A stretch of 64,000 nucleotides of DNA from Nepenthes gracilis (Eukaryota > Streptophyta > Magnoliopsida > Caryophyllales > Nepenthaceae): NCBI GenBank assembly GCA_033239525.1, contig BSYO01000031.1, positions 2,170,001 through 2,234,000 on the forward strand. The letters are read 5' to 3'. Below the pieces are notes generated by a model. The model worked only from the letters and a program-made list of their open reading frames with translations, was not told where the DNA came from and did not search any database. Positions 35,800 to 46,392 of this stretch are shown here, one piece after another. The stretch's first letter is position 1, and every line of letters starts with the position of its first letter. The translations under genes and the position numbers were made by a program.

Positions 35800-36831
35800 T
35801 TTCACGTCCTTGGGATATATATGCAGGTAAAAATAAAATCCACAATATAAAAATCTAATAAATGTGTCAAAAATGGCAAAACCTAACCTGGATATGACAA
35901 TCCATACATATACAAGATCCAACACTATACAATTAGTATAAGACTTTATCGGATATAAATTCAAACAATATAATATGTGACTTGCTATCCATAAGTCAAA
36001 AAAGGGATATCTAACAAAACAAAAACTCATCTACACAACATAAATATCCCATAATTCACATTACCATGTCTACGGCTCATAATCGTCCATACAAAATAAC
36101 CAAATATACCCCCGAGATTAAAAGCCTAATAGGCATAAAAATTCATACTCACCAAGAAAGCAATGTCGCATTAGATCGAGTTCAAACTCGTACAATCGTA
36201 TCCAAACTATTAATTTGAAGGGATAAAATATGAAAACGTGAGCCTAAATTTAGCAAGTATTATCGTATATAAAATGGTGCATATAAATTAGAGGGAATGT
36301 ATATCACATCATAATCGTGTAAAATAAAACATAAGGTCCATGAAATTTCTAATCGAGGAATACTCTTGTACTAAATCATTGTCCGTATCAAATCGTCCCT
36401 CTGGGACATAATGATAATAAATCACGATCCGATCAAATCTCATAATCAATATCATATCTTATTATAACATAGGGTGATCCGAGGTCACATTGCATACGCC
36501 GTAACCATTACTACATCCGCGTGAGACATATACTATTTTTGAATCCAAATATCACAACCCCACCTTATAAAGGCCACTGGTACTCAAGCGCCACTTAGGC
36601 GCTCTTGAGCGTTAGCCTTGTGGCAAACAGCACTTGAGTGCTACCTCATGCGCCCCTCGAGCACCACTCAACGGCATTTTGTGCTTAGGCACACGGCAGG
36701 CTCATCTCAGATGCCAGCCTGCTACTCTAAAATTTTTCAAAATTTTATATTATATATTTATTTTGATATATTCAATATACCCAAAATAACACATAATATG
36801 AAATGAAATCTAATGGAAATAGGGCATTACA
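35800..36831 (-). mobile_element. 5' LTR, chimeric and internally deleted
   Basis: From 35800 to about 36541 the sequence closely follows the LTR at 28892-29885. From about 36550 to the end (GGGCATTACA, 36831) it instead matches 28275-28527, the U3 end of the outer element's LTR, including GCACACGGCAGGC. The TATA box (TTATAAAGG near 36565) remains, but the GA leader and hairpin region are missing. ATATT (36832-36836) pairs with CTATT (26531-26535) as target duplication of the outer element. This LTR therefore looks like a fusion of the inner and outer elements' 5' LTRs. Confidence 0.65.
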
Positions 36832-37357
36832 ATATTTTGATATTTAACTTAGTTTTTATATTTTTTCACAGGGTAAAAACTTTTTTATTTATACTTATTT
36901 TATATAGTACAATGTTTTATATTTTTTATAGAGAGAAAAAGTTTTGACTTTTTATTATAGGGTCCACCAGTTGTTACTTCAACCATTGTAAGAAATTAAA
37001 CATAATAATATATTCGGATATTCTAATATATCTAAACACACATGTGCATATTCGGTTGGTGAGAATAAAAATTCTATTCTTTTCTTATTTCCAGTAAAAT
37101 ATTTACCATCACAGGTGATAAGAAAAAATAGTGTTTGACATAACTTGTAGGAAGTAATTTTTAGACAACTTGTTTATTGGTCTAAATATTGGTATTTTAG
37201 TCTAATATTATTGAATGCATGTGTAACCATTTATCAAAATTCTTCTTTTGATCATTAATTTTTAGATTTTAGTATGTTTTAGATATTCATGATTTTTCCT
37301 TCATATTATTTGATATTTTAAAATATTTAGCATTTAAATATTTATAAATTTTTTTAG

Positions 37358-37553
37358 TGTCCCACATCGGATGGCGAGGTGAACGAAGCGCGCTTTATAA
37401 GCCGTGGAGACCTTTCCCTTATATACGCATTTTGGGGGCGGTGAGGCCATCTGCCAGGAACAAAACCGTGCGGTTGGTTTGGCTTGAGACGCCGTGAAGT
37501 TTCCCGACCCAAATCGGACAATATCTACAAGCGGGTTGCCCGAGGACGTTACA
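37358..37553 (+). mobile_element. TRIM solo LTR with snRNA-like promoter
   Basis: This 196-bp GC-richer element runs from TGTCCCACATCGG to GACGTTACA, flanked by TTTAG (37353-37357) and TTTTG (37554-37558), a near-match 5-bp duplication. It shares order and wording with the TRIM at 40947-41542: TCCCACAT, a purine stretch with AACGAAGC, TTATAAG, GTGGA(G/T)ACCT, GGACAATATCT, and the GTTACA end. It is non-coding. It is placed in the TRIM class (short LTR retrotransposons without genes). Confidence 0.75.
37359..37401 (+). promoter_or_regulatory. USE + TATA arrangement, U6/U3 snRNA-like
   Basis: GTCCCACATCG (37359-37369) equals the plant snRNA upstream sequence element RTCCCACATCG. TTATAAG follows after 25 bases, the short spacing that plant Pol III snRNA genes use. 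AACGAAGC lies between, at the same offset as in the Arabidopsis U6-26 promoter as I remember it. Promoter use is inferred. Confidence 0.55.
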
Positions 37554-38415
37554 TTTTGAATCTGATAGTCAGATTTATTTGATTTTGTATAATTAAACTT
37601 TTAAAATTCTTTGATTGAATTTTTGTACTGTTGAGCATTTGAATTCATTGTTTATTGAATGTCTCATATTTGAATATTTAAATGATTTCTTACATTTAGA
37701 TTATTTGATATTTATATATGAATTAGAAATTTCACATAAGAAATTAAATTTAGGCATTCGATATTTTGACATTTTAAATATTTGGATCATTTGATATATT
37801 AGACTTTGCATGCATTTTATTATTTTTCATTCCTTCATTCTATTTTGTGGACATATATTTTATTATTAGATATATACTTATTGAATTTTAAACTTATAAT
37901 TTTACTATATTTCTAACCCTTTTATATTATAGGGTATTTGATACATGTAGGATTCATATGGAAGATATCTGAAGATTTACTTATTATATATTTTATATTC
38001 GGATTTATATTTGATTTATTTAGGGATTTGTAGTTAGGTTTAGTATCTCAAGATCGATGTATATTTTATTTATTACAATTTGTATAATTTTGAAATTTAC
38101 CTTGAGATTATTGATCGATTTGTTGATTTGGGTGTGTATAATTTGAATATAATTAGATGCTTTCTTTACATATGTATTTTGATTTGAGTAGGTCATTATA
38201 TATATTTTGGAGATCGGACAAGGTTAATTTGGTCAAACCTATATCTACTTTAATTGTAGTCATTATAATGTTTTGATTTTAGGTTCACTATATCTGACCT
38301 GAATTTTGGTATTATATTTAGATTTGATTCATTTAACAAAAAAAAAAAAAAAAAGGTTATTCTAGTTTATTTATAGATTTAGATTGTTACTTGCTCTTAG
38401 GCAGGAGATGTGATA

Positions 38416-40192
38416 GCACTCATGGGTGGATTCCCTATACATATGTTTTGTCTTAGTGTTTGATGCTAACTTGATCGGTGTTCGTTTAGATAGCTTTTAC
38501 AGAAGAGAGAGAAAGAAAGAGAGAATGTAAAAAAATATGATTTCAAGATTATTCAGTATTTGATTTGGTAAATTTTTGGTTTAAAAAAATATATCTAAAC
38601 CTATTCTTTGATTTATCATTAAAATTTTTAAATTTTTCTTTCAATTTTTGTTCAGATTTGAACATTTTTATAGGTTAATATTTATATTTCAAGAAATTGT
38701 TTGAAAAATTATGAAATTTTTGAGTATTTAATATCGCTTGCTGTTCTTATACAACTATTTAGATAAGAACAATACTTTATGAAATAAAATAAAGATTTTA
38801 TATTTTTTTAATTTGAAAAAGTTTTGAATGTATAATATATGATGTAAAATTTCTTATTTTGAGAAAATAAAAGCTATTATATTATAGATAGATTATATTT
38901 AGATAAGTTCTATTATACTATATATAACTTGAAAAATGACCCTATCATCCATAGGTAGAAAAAGAAAGAAATGTTTGACTTTATCTATAGGATATTATAA
39001 TCTGCTCTTTGTACATTTCTTAGATACTAGTGTATTTGTTTAAGAATATTGGGAATACGTGTAACCTATTCTTCAAAATTTACCTTTTAATTAATTAGTG
39101 TGTGAGTTATTAGTCATTAGTTATTAACTTTTTTGTTCATATTTTCAATACGATCCTTTAATTTTATATTTTAAGATAAACTTTTATATATTTCTTGGTA
39201 TTTCTATGTTTTTCACACTCTTCTCAAGTTTTGGATATTTGTAAATGTTGGGCATTTCATATGAAATAATGTTTGAGAACATGTTTATCAAAAATTAAAT
39301 GTATTCAATTTATACATGAAACTCCTGATTTTCTATCTTTTTATACTTGTTTTACACATATTTTTCAAATGTTTGTGTGTGTATTGAGTGTTAAACTAAT
39401 ATTTAAAATATTTTAAAACTTTTACAGATTAGTAAAAATTAGATTCATGTAGAATTGGACGGATGACTATTGAAGGATTAAAGTTAGAAAATTTATTTAT
39501 AGTTTTTGGGTTTATTTTTATATTTTTTGTAATAGATATGATTGATTTTAAGATTTTGTAGTTGGATTTGGGCCAGTGTACCATCATAAAGTTATAAATA
39601 ATTTTTACTATAATATATTTGGCATTTTAATTAGATACTTTTTTTTACAGTGATTTAAATATTGAGTAAATGCAATATTATTTTTAAGGCCAGATAGATA
39701 TGGTTTATCTATTTTTGAGATTTAATAATTATGTCAGATTATCTCATTTTTGCTGTTAGTATATAGTGTCTGATTGGATTTTGGTTATTGAACCATAATC
39801 ATTGCGGTTAAATTTTGTTTCTAATAATAATTATTATTATTATTTACTCGTGTTGAGATCGTAATACTAATATTTTAACAAGGAGTATGGTCCAAAGTGT
39901 CTTAAAATAATATATATTTATAAAATATTATCTATAAACTAATATTACAAGCTGTGCCTACTACTTGACCGAAATTCTAATAAGTATTCGTTTGTCATGT
40001 AAATCGGATCTAAACAATATGAATTGATTAATTGTTATTTCTATTGTAAAAATAGTAAAATAATCTATATTATAAACATTGATTAAAAATTCTAAAATAA
40101 ATATTTGGTAACACAATGTCCTAAAAATATACAAAAATATATTTTTATACAAATAATTTATTTTTCAAATTGGCTTTCTAAGAAAGCACCAT
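38416..40192. other. AT-rich, LTR-derived debris, no gene seen
   Basis: A GA-rich run (38503-38527) and phrases such as TGACCCTATCATCCATAGGTAG and GAAAGAAATGTTTGACTTTAT (38937-38985) recall the plus-strand LTR (compare 44500-44550). These are probably further eroded plus-strand LTR pieces. No borders or coding regions could be defined. Confidence 0.4.
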
Positions 40193-40443
40193 TTTGCTTT
40201 GCTCGTGGGATCTTACTTCATGTACAGGCAAAGCAAACCTCAATTTCCTAGGTCCGAACAGTTGGATTCTACTCCCGGTCAAATTTAATCGTTCAAATTC
40301 ATTCACATTATAAAAAATAATAAATTATAATAAATTTAGACGGTCAGATTCGACTGAGCACGAAATCCAACCGTCCAAATAGAAAAAGTCGAAATCTACA
40401 TCATCCGTACACGAAGCAGGATTCCCGTTCCCGTTTTGCTTTC
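40193..40443. mobile_element. Foldback MITE
   Basis: The two halves are imperfect inverted copies of each other over about 120 bp each. GGGATCTTACTTCATGTACAGG on the left pairs with the complement of CCGTACACGAAGCAGGATTCCC on the right. ACAGTTGGATTCTACTCCCGGTC pairs with GACTGAGCACGAAATCCAACCGT. The centre is AT-rich. It is non-coding and would fold into one long hairpin RNA. The superfamily is undetermined; the ends lack a clear target duplication. Confidence 0.65.
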
Positions 40444-40946
40444 TACTTTATCAATTAGATGAAAAGATAGCCATTGGAGATATGTTTGCTATTGCAGACA
40501 ATTGAATAAATTAACTATTAAAAATAAAATTTTTTTATTTTTGTTAATGATGATTTACTGGATGAATTATTCTTATCTATTTATTTATTTATTTTTTTAT
40601 ATAACCTATGTAGAATACATACAAAACAATATAGTTTCCATGACCCACCAAAACCATATGTATTTAATGTCGTACCATTTGCTTTCACAAATGCTCCCAA
40701 CCACCTTTCAAGCCTTAATGAGCCATATTTTCGTCGTTATCATAGAAAATTTATTCTAGTCTTCTTTAATAATATTTTTATGTAAAATATTCAAATAAAT
40801 ATCCTTTCTGTTGAATATGGATAAGATATCAAGGTCAAATAATTAGGCTTTTTCTAAGAAAAAAATAGTAGTATCCTTCACACTACATATAACGTTTTCC
40901 AGACCCACTTGAATATTATCCTTTCACAAGGTGTACGATTTTATTT
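40444..40946. other. AT-rich intergenic DNA, no gene seen
   Basis: Nothing recognisable lies between the foldback MITE and the TRIM element. Confidence 0.4.
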
Positions 40947-41542
40947 TACAGCAGGCGCACCGGCCCCCAAAACGCGTCCCCCAGTGGCAGGCACAACATG
41001 ACGTGGCGAGATATTATCGTCTTTATTTGGAGAACTTCCTTGCCTCTCAAGCCTACACACAGAACTTTGTTTTCTCCCCGGAACCTTCCCATTGTGCTCC
41101 CAAGACGCGTCCATGGGAGAGGTATCCACGCTCTTATAAGGCGCGCTTCATTTCCTTCCCATCCGATATGGGATATCATAGTCCACCCCCTTGGGAGCCA
41201 GGGCGTTCATACTGGCACATCGAACTGTGCTCCGTATTCGATACCATTTATAACGTCGCACCCATGAATATTGTCCGCTTTGTCACAGCATGCACGGTTT
41301 TGTTCTTGATATTGTCTCCACCCCCAAAACGCGTCCCCAAAGTGGCCAAGACAAGGGGCACAATGTGAGATATTGTCCTCTTTGGCCTAGGAGAATTTTC
41401 CGGCGTCTCCAGTCATACACTTGCCTCAATATTTTTTCCTGGCAAACCCCCCCACAGCTTCCAGGACGCGTTCACAAGGGAGAGGTATCCATACCCTTAT
41501 AAGGCACGCTTCGTTCTCCTCCCCATTCAATGTGGGACATCA
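40947..41542 (-). mobile_element. TRIM retrotransposon, nearly complete
   Basis: Read on the minus strand, the 5' LTR (41542 down to 41249, 294 bp) starts TGATGTCCCACATTG and ends GACGTTATA. A primer site TGGTATCGAATA (41246 down to about 41235) follows after two bases. The non-coding internal part is only about 70 bp, with GATGTGCCAGTATGAACGCC, and a purine tract AAGGGGGTGGA lies just before the 3' LTR. The 3' LTR starts TGATATCCCATATCGG at 41178 and is truncated near 40947-40965. Both LTRs keep the TATA region (TTATAAG) and GACGCGT(C/T). The element has no genes and would depend on proteins from another element. The short-LTR, primer-site, tiny-core structure defines a TRIM. Confidence 0.85.
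41496..41542 (-). promoter_or_regulatory. USE-like + TATA in TRIM 5' LTR
   Basis: Read on the minus strand: GTCCCACATTG, 25 bases containing AACGAAGC, then TTATAAG. The 3' LTR has the matching set ATCCCATATCG, 24 bases, TTATAAG (41179 down to 41133). The spacing is the same as in the solo copy at 37359-37401. Confidence 0.5.
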
Positions 41543-42269
41543 CACTACATATGGATAAAAACATTAATATCGGTATAATTATTAGTCGTGACCATATCAA
41601 TATTATAAATATTGGACAATGCGTATTAGTATCTGATATATTAAAAATATATATATATTATGATGGCGTCATGGTATTTGTGGCCAACGATTAATGGAAA
41701 ATTCAGCAGTTTATTTTTGTTGTCTCATGTATGTGTATATTTTTATTTTTAAGAAATTTTAATATATATATATATATTAATTATAAGTAAATTATAGATA
41801 AATAAAATAAGGAGGATTACTAATTAGTATTCATTTTTGTCCTTTTGGGCTATGTTTGCAAAAATTTCGGTATTTTTCTCGCAACTATGACTAACATTAT
41901 TTTTATATTTTTATGGGGTGTATAATTAAGTATATAAATTTCTTATTTTCATAATCTCATTTGCTCCTTTCTCATTTTCCCTCTGTCATATATCTGATTG
42001 ATTCTTCTATAGTAGATTTTACAGTATTTGAATGTATACTTTGTCTCTCTTCGTATGATATGTATTATAACTTACGTGAATGCTGTCAAAATGTGTGTTT
42101 ATTAAAGTATTTAAAACTTATAATATTATATGATGAAAATCTGACATGTCTTATTTGCTCACTATTATCACGGAATCCACATTTATGTCAGACCGAAACT
42201 AATGCCAAAAGCCAAATATTGTGGGCGATCGCCCTAAATTTAAATTCCGAATGATTAAAGTTGGAATCG
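41543..42269. other. AT-rich intergenic DNA, no gene seen
   Basis: Short TA runs (near 41645 and 41762) and no recognisable coding or element sequence. Confidence 0.4.
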
Positions 42270-43330
42270 ATCGAATTTTGTTCTTTGTCCAATGAGCTAC
42301 GGATCCTATATACCACAATTTAAAATAAGAGGTCAGGTGATAATGAGATTTGGTCCTATCGAAAATACTGTGACGTTTAAGTTAGTAAGTAGCTTTTTGA
42401 GACAAGAATGTGGATACAGAGAATGCAAAATGAATGTTGGAGTGTGTTTATGGATGTAGGTGGTGAGTGCACTTGTAGATAGAGTGGCTTTGGATACTCG
42501 TGGAGAGCAGAGTTTCTCTAAATACTAAGCTCGCAGAAAACTAATAACAGAAAGAGAGAGTATTAGGATGCTCAAGAGTTTGAGAGCTTATGAGAGTTTG
42601 AGATTGCTTAAGGGCATTTAGTGGGTAAGAGAAAGCGTTCCTCTAGAGTAAGTTTCCATGGCCTTTTATAGCCAAGACCCTGAGCTGTCTTCCTTATGCA
42701 GCGAGACTGGATGTTCACCTTCTGTAGGGGGATCTTTATCTTTTCTGCGTAGACATGAACGCCATTTCTTACAGTAACAGTCAAGGAGGTGGATCTTCCT
42801 TCCTTCTGCGCATGGTAACCGTTAGGGCTTCCTACAAATTGCGCGCGGACTCTGACGCATTCCTTTCGGGATATACTCTGTTTCTGGGAGGTTACCGTTA
42901 CAGTGAAGATTGCTTTTTTGGAGATGCGAAAAATTAGGGCAAACGACCGTTGTGACTTGGAGAAAGATGTGTAGGCCAATTTAGGCATGGGTCGCGTTTG
43001 TCCTTTGTCTCAACCGGTTTGCTTACTGATTTTCAGGTCAACGAAAGCGTTGACCGTCCTAAGCTCAGATGGGCCGTCCTAACCTTGGGTCCGTTCCCGG
43101 TCCACTTCTCGTCCGATCTACGACAACGTTAACCATCCCAAGCAAAAATGGGCCGCTGTTAGATTTGGGTCGTTTCCTTCTTTGTGGGCTAATTTGTTAC
43201 TGACGTCCCCATTAGAAACAAAAATTTAAGATTTTATCATCGATTCTTTTGCTGTTTGCCCATAAAAATATGGTTTTCGGTGAGAATTTTGCTTCCGATA
43301 TCCAAAGTGAGCAACACCCACTGTAACCTA
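42270..43330 (-). mobile_element. LTR-like segment of a third family, minus strand
   Basis: Read on the minus strand, a GC-richer block leads to CTATAAAAGGCC (about 42675 down to 42660), a strong TATA box. It is followed by a leader rich in AAACTCTC and CTCTCTTTCTG words (42640 down to 42480). Upstream, GGCCCATCTGAGCTTAGGACGG and GGCCCATTTTTGCTTGGGATGG form a diverged repeat. This order is that of an LTR promoter of an Athila/Tat-like element. The borders and any target duplication are undefined, and no coding region adjoins. Confidence 0.45.
43036..43055. repeat. Perfect 8-bp-stem hairpin
   Basis: GGTCAACG-AAAG-CGTTGACC is a perfect inverted repeat with a 4-base loop, inside the LTR-like segment upstream of its TATA box. 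Confidence 0.8.
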
Positions 43331-43825
43331 GTTATGCATGTACAAGTGAATAGTTTTTTTAATATAAGATAATGCCATTTTTCTAAGATCAAAAGAAGAC
43401 GATAACCAAATCTAAAATACTAATGGCAATATCAGATGTTAAAATTTCAAGAACAATATATCAATATTAGTAAAAAAATTATAGTGACGTGATATAATAT
43501 ATAATTATGGGCATGACTACATTTACTTTATATTTATTTAGATTTATTTAATATATAATTTTTTATGATAAAGTGATAAATAAAAATTTGGTCAAAATTT
43601 ATAAAATAAATATAAGAATTTCTAATTATTGATGAGGTTTATTTTTTGAAATTAAATAAAAAAAGGGTAAAATTCAGTTTATTCTTTCTAAAAGTTGCCT
43701 TTATTGTACAACTCGTAGATAAATTAATTATTGTTTATTCACAATTTTCAGCTTTTTCCCCATTCCCATAAGAAGAAAGTACAGAAAAAAGGGAAAAAAG
43801 TGCATGTAATCCACAAAGTGGGCAG

Positions 43826-44310
43826 GTAAATTCGTTGCTTTTGCGTAAATTCAAAATGATATGAATAAACGAAGATATTTATTCTGATTTTGATTGATTG
43901 AATGAAACTGATACACGTCTCAATTATTTGTCATTCATATATAATGAAGTGTATATATATATATATAAATAATTATATATATATTATTTGAATTTTATAT
44001 TTTTAATTTTAAAAATTAGTCATAAATATATAATATAAATATTATTATTAAAAAAAAACTGATTTCAGACATCTAATTTTTGAAAGTAATTATATGTATA
44101 TAAATTCATTGCTTTTGCTTACATTCAAATGAGCTGAATAAGTAACTATATTTATTTAATTTTAGATTGATTGAATGGAAAATGATAAATATCTCATCCC
44201 TCTATCAACTATCTATAATTAATTTGCATTATATATATAATTTCATTGCTTTTACTTAAGCTCAAAATGAGTTGGATAAATAAATAAATTTATTCCTTCG
44301 TAATTTTTTA
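43826..44310. repeat. Three diverged direct repeats
   Basis: TAAATTC(G/A)TTGCTTTTGC occurs at 43827 and 44101, and a similar TAATTTCATTGCTTTTAC at 44238. Each is followed by TTCAAA(A)TGA...GAATAA and, in the first two, GATTGATTGAATG. The spacing is irregular (about 274 and 137 bp), suggesting an old duplicated AT-rich unit. Confidence 0.5.
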
Positions 44311-44563
44311 GGATAAAATATTTTATATTTATATTTATTTGAAATAAAATTTCATACTTTTTTGATAGGGAGAAAAAATTTTAAATATTTGTTGTAAATT
44401 TTTTTAATTTAATATTTTGTTGATAATTATTATAAGAAATTAAATAAAATGATATATTTAGATATTTTAATATTTATCGGATAAACTTGAGGATTGATCT
44501 ATCATTAATAGATGGTAAAAAAAATGACATTTGACCCCATTTATAGGAAGTAATATATAAATA
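44311..44563 (+). mobile_element. Plus-strand LTR fragment
   Basis: TATTGATAATTATTATAAGAAATTAA...TTTAGATATTTTAATAT and GACATTTGACCCCATTTATAGGAAGTAAT match the middle of plus-strand family LTRs (compare 36950-37160 and 17530-17580). It stops at 44563, where a minus-strand LTR begins. Confidence 0.5.
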
Positions 44564-46374
44564 TGTGACATTCTCCTTAACGGCCCCAAATAATCAACAA
44601 CGTTATTTCATCTTGATTAATTAATTTAATTACGATCTTATTTTATAATATCTGAAGACTTAAAAGGAGACCGATAAAAAAATTCTTAGAGTCCCAAACT
44701 TTTCTATACACTGAACATGACCTTGAAAAATATGTCAACAATTATATTATAGAATATAAAATACCATACCTGAAAGTGACTTTGAGCACCAATCACAATC
44801 GATGCCGAAATGCGTATAAAAAAATATGTCCATATAAAAATCAAAATATTTATCTGAACTACTAAAAAGATAATCGAAATCCAACTTCATCCCTAACAAT
44901 ATATTGTAATAACTAAATCAATTACAAAACTATTCAACCGATATAAAAATAAACCTCCTAAGGCTACTGTTTGAGATAACAATACAATATCAAAATATCT
45001 ATATCCTAAGTATACATCCTCGAATCATCTTATCGATGATATCCTCTACTGCAAGTACCCAAAACCGCTAATCTAAATGGGGTTAGCAAAAATAAAGGTA
45101 AAAGTGAGTGAATTACTTAGTAAGATATATAATTTCTATAATCAAATATATAATTTATCTTAAAACTATGTGGGAAGGAATATGATCAAATTTCAGATGT
45201 AAGATAAAAAGATTTTCATAACAATCATGCATAATTTTAAATTAATAACTCAATTTCTTATTCTAATCAATACACTGTGAAAATATACTATCATGCTAAT
45301 TTTATGGACCAAGGGTCAGTAGGGCTTCACCGATTAAAATATGAATAATTAAAACTTGAGTTATATTTATTTTTACACAACTAAAGGTCTTACGTTATTA
45401 TTTAAAATCTGTAAGTGGATCGTCATACATATAACTCAGTAAATGGGGCCAAACTCTACTTTCACTCTACAGATTGTAGGTTCGAATCTCGATTATCATT
45501 ATAATATATTAAGATATATTATAATATATCACCACTAATTTTTTACAATGGTTTGATATATAACGAAGGAAAAACTCTACATAATATAAATAGCCTTTTG
45601 TATTTTTTTATTTCAAAAAAAATATCTTTAATTCTTTCATAAATTGTATAATTTTTTAAAATTATTTCAAATATATGCCATATAATGCCTTAACTTTCTA
45701 CAAAAACTTAAATATACTCATTTTAGAATACAAAAAAGTTACATTCTAAAAATTTTAAACAAATGGACTGCTTTTAGCAAGAAATCAGAGAAAACTAATA
45801 TAAATTTTTTAGTTTCATCATTTTAATTTAATTGACATACATCCAGTGGCAAATTATAACAGTTTAAGAAATGTAAGGCATATACTTGAGAATTTAGAAC
45901 ATGTTAAACATTGTGTACGAATTTTATAATAGTATTAAATGAGAATTTTAGCACATACATAAATATGATTACAAAGAAATAATTTAATAATACAATGTAT
46001 AAGAACTAAAAGCTTAAATGTCATATAAATTATAAAGAATGAGAGTGAGAGTTCATATATGTGAAGTATAAGTATTTTAGCTATTAAAATGTGACATATA
46101 TAAATATTTAAAATAATAAATATTTAGTAAAATAGAGAAAAATTAGTAATAAAGAAAAGAGATTTAGGATATACTTATCTTAATTTTAAATTTACCAAAA
46201 GTTTCATTGAATTCACCTCAAATGACCTTCTCTTATATTTTCTCTTTCCTTCTCTTTCTTCTTTCTCTCTTCTCTCAAAATCTGATAGAAAATAACTAAA
46301 AATCAATCAGATATAACTTTTATAAAATATTGGCATATATACACTAGTTAGGTGCATGATTGATCAGGAGGATC
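44564..46374 (-). mobile_element. Minus-strand LTR, truncated at its U3 end
   Basis: The left end TGTGACATTCTCC is a family 3' terminus in inverted form. Inverted family phrases follow, and a CT-rich leader is at 46225-46280. The U3 start is missing: at about 46375 the text changes to plus-strand pol sequence. A SINE-like insertion lies at about 45400-45545. Confidence 0.6.
45400..45545 (+). mobile_element. Possible tRNA-derived SINE
   Basis: TAACTCAGTAAATGG (from 45432) resembles a Pol III A box, and GGTTCGAATCTC (45479-45490) is a near-perfect B box. They are about 47 bases apart, as in tRNA-derived SINEs. The segment does not close an acceptor stem, so it is not an intact tRNA gene. The ends and target duplication are uncertain. 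Confidence 0.4.
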
Positions 46375-46392
46375 AGGAGTGGTATACTGTGA

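Larger units (their letters stand above)
36837..38415 (+). mobile_element. Right part of the split plus-strand LTR
   Basis: The LTR begun at 25522 continues here after the minus-strand complex and ends near GGAGATGTGATA (38415), a mutated GTGACA end. A TRIM solo LTR sits inside at 37358-37553. Without it and the duplicated part, the summed length is close to 2.1 kb, as expected. No convincing target duplication of this outer LTR was found. Confidence 0.55.

Noticed and set aside
37358..37553. A genuine U6 or U3 snRNA gene
   Set aside because: The promoter-like part fits, but the sequence after the TATA box does not resemble U6 or U3 RNA, and the segment has LTR-type ends shared with the nearby TRIM.
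40931..41502. Overlapping 60-145-codon frames on both strands
   Set aside because: They fall entirely inside the TRIM element, whose LTR, primer site and purine tract explain the sequence. Open frames arise from its GC-rich composition.
42608..42988. 126-codon minus-strand frame
   Set aside because: It lies just upstream of a strong minus-strand TATA box inside an LTR-like segment and shows no recognisable domain.
45400..45545. Intact tRNA gene
   Set aside because: A and B boxes are present but no closing acceptor stem or anticodon arm fits; a SINE fragment is likelier.
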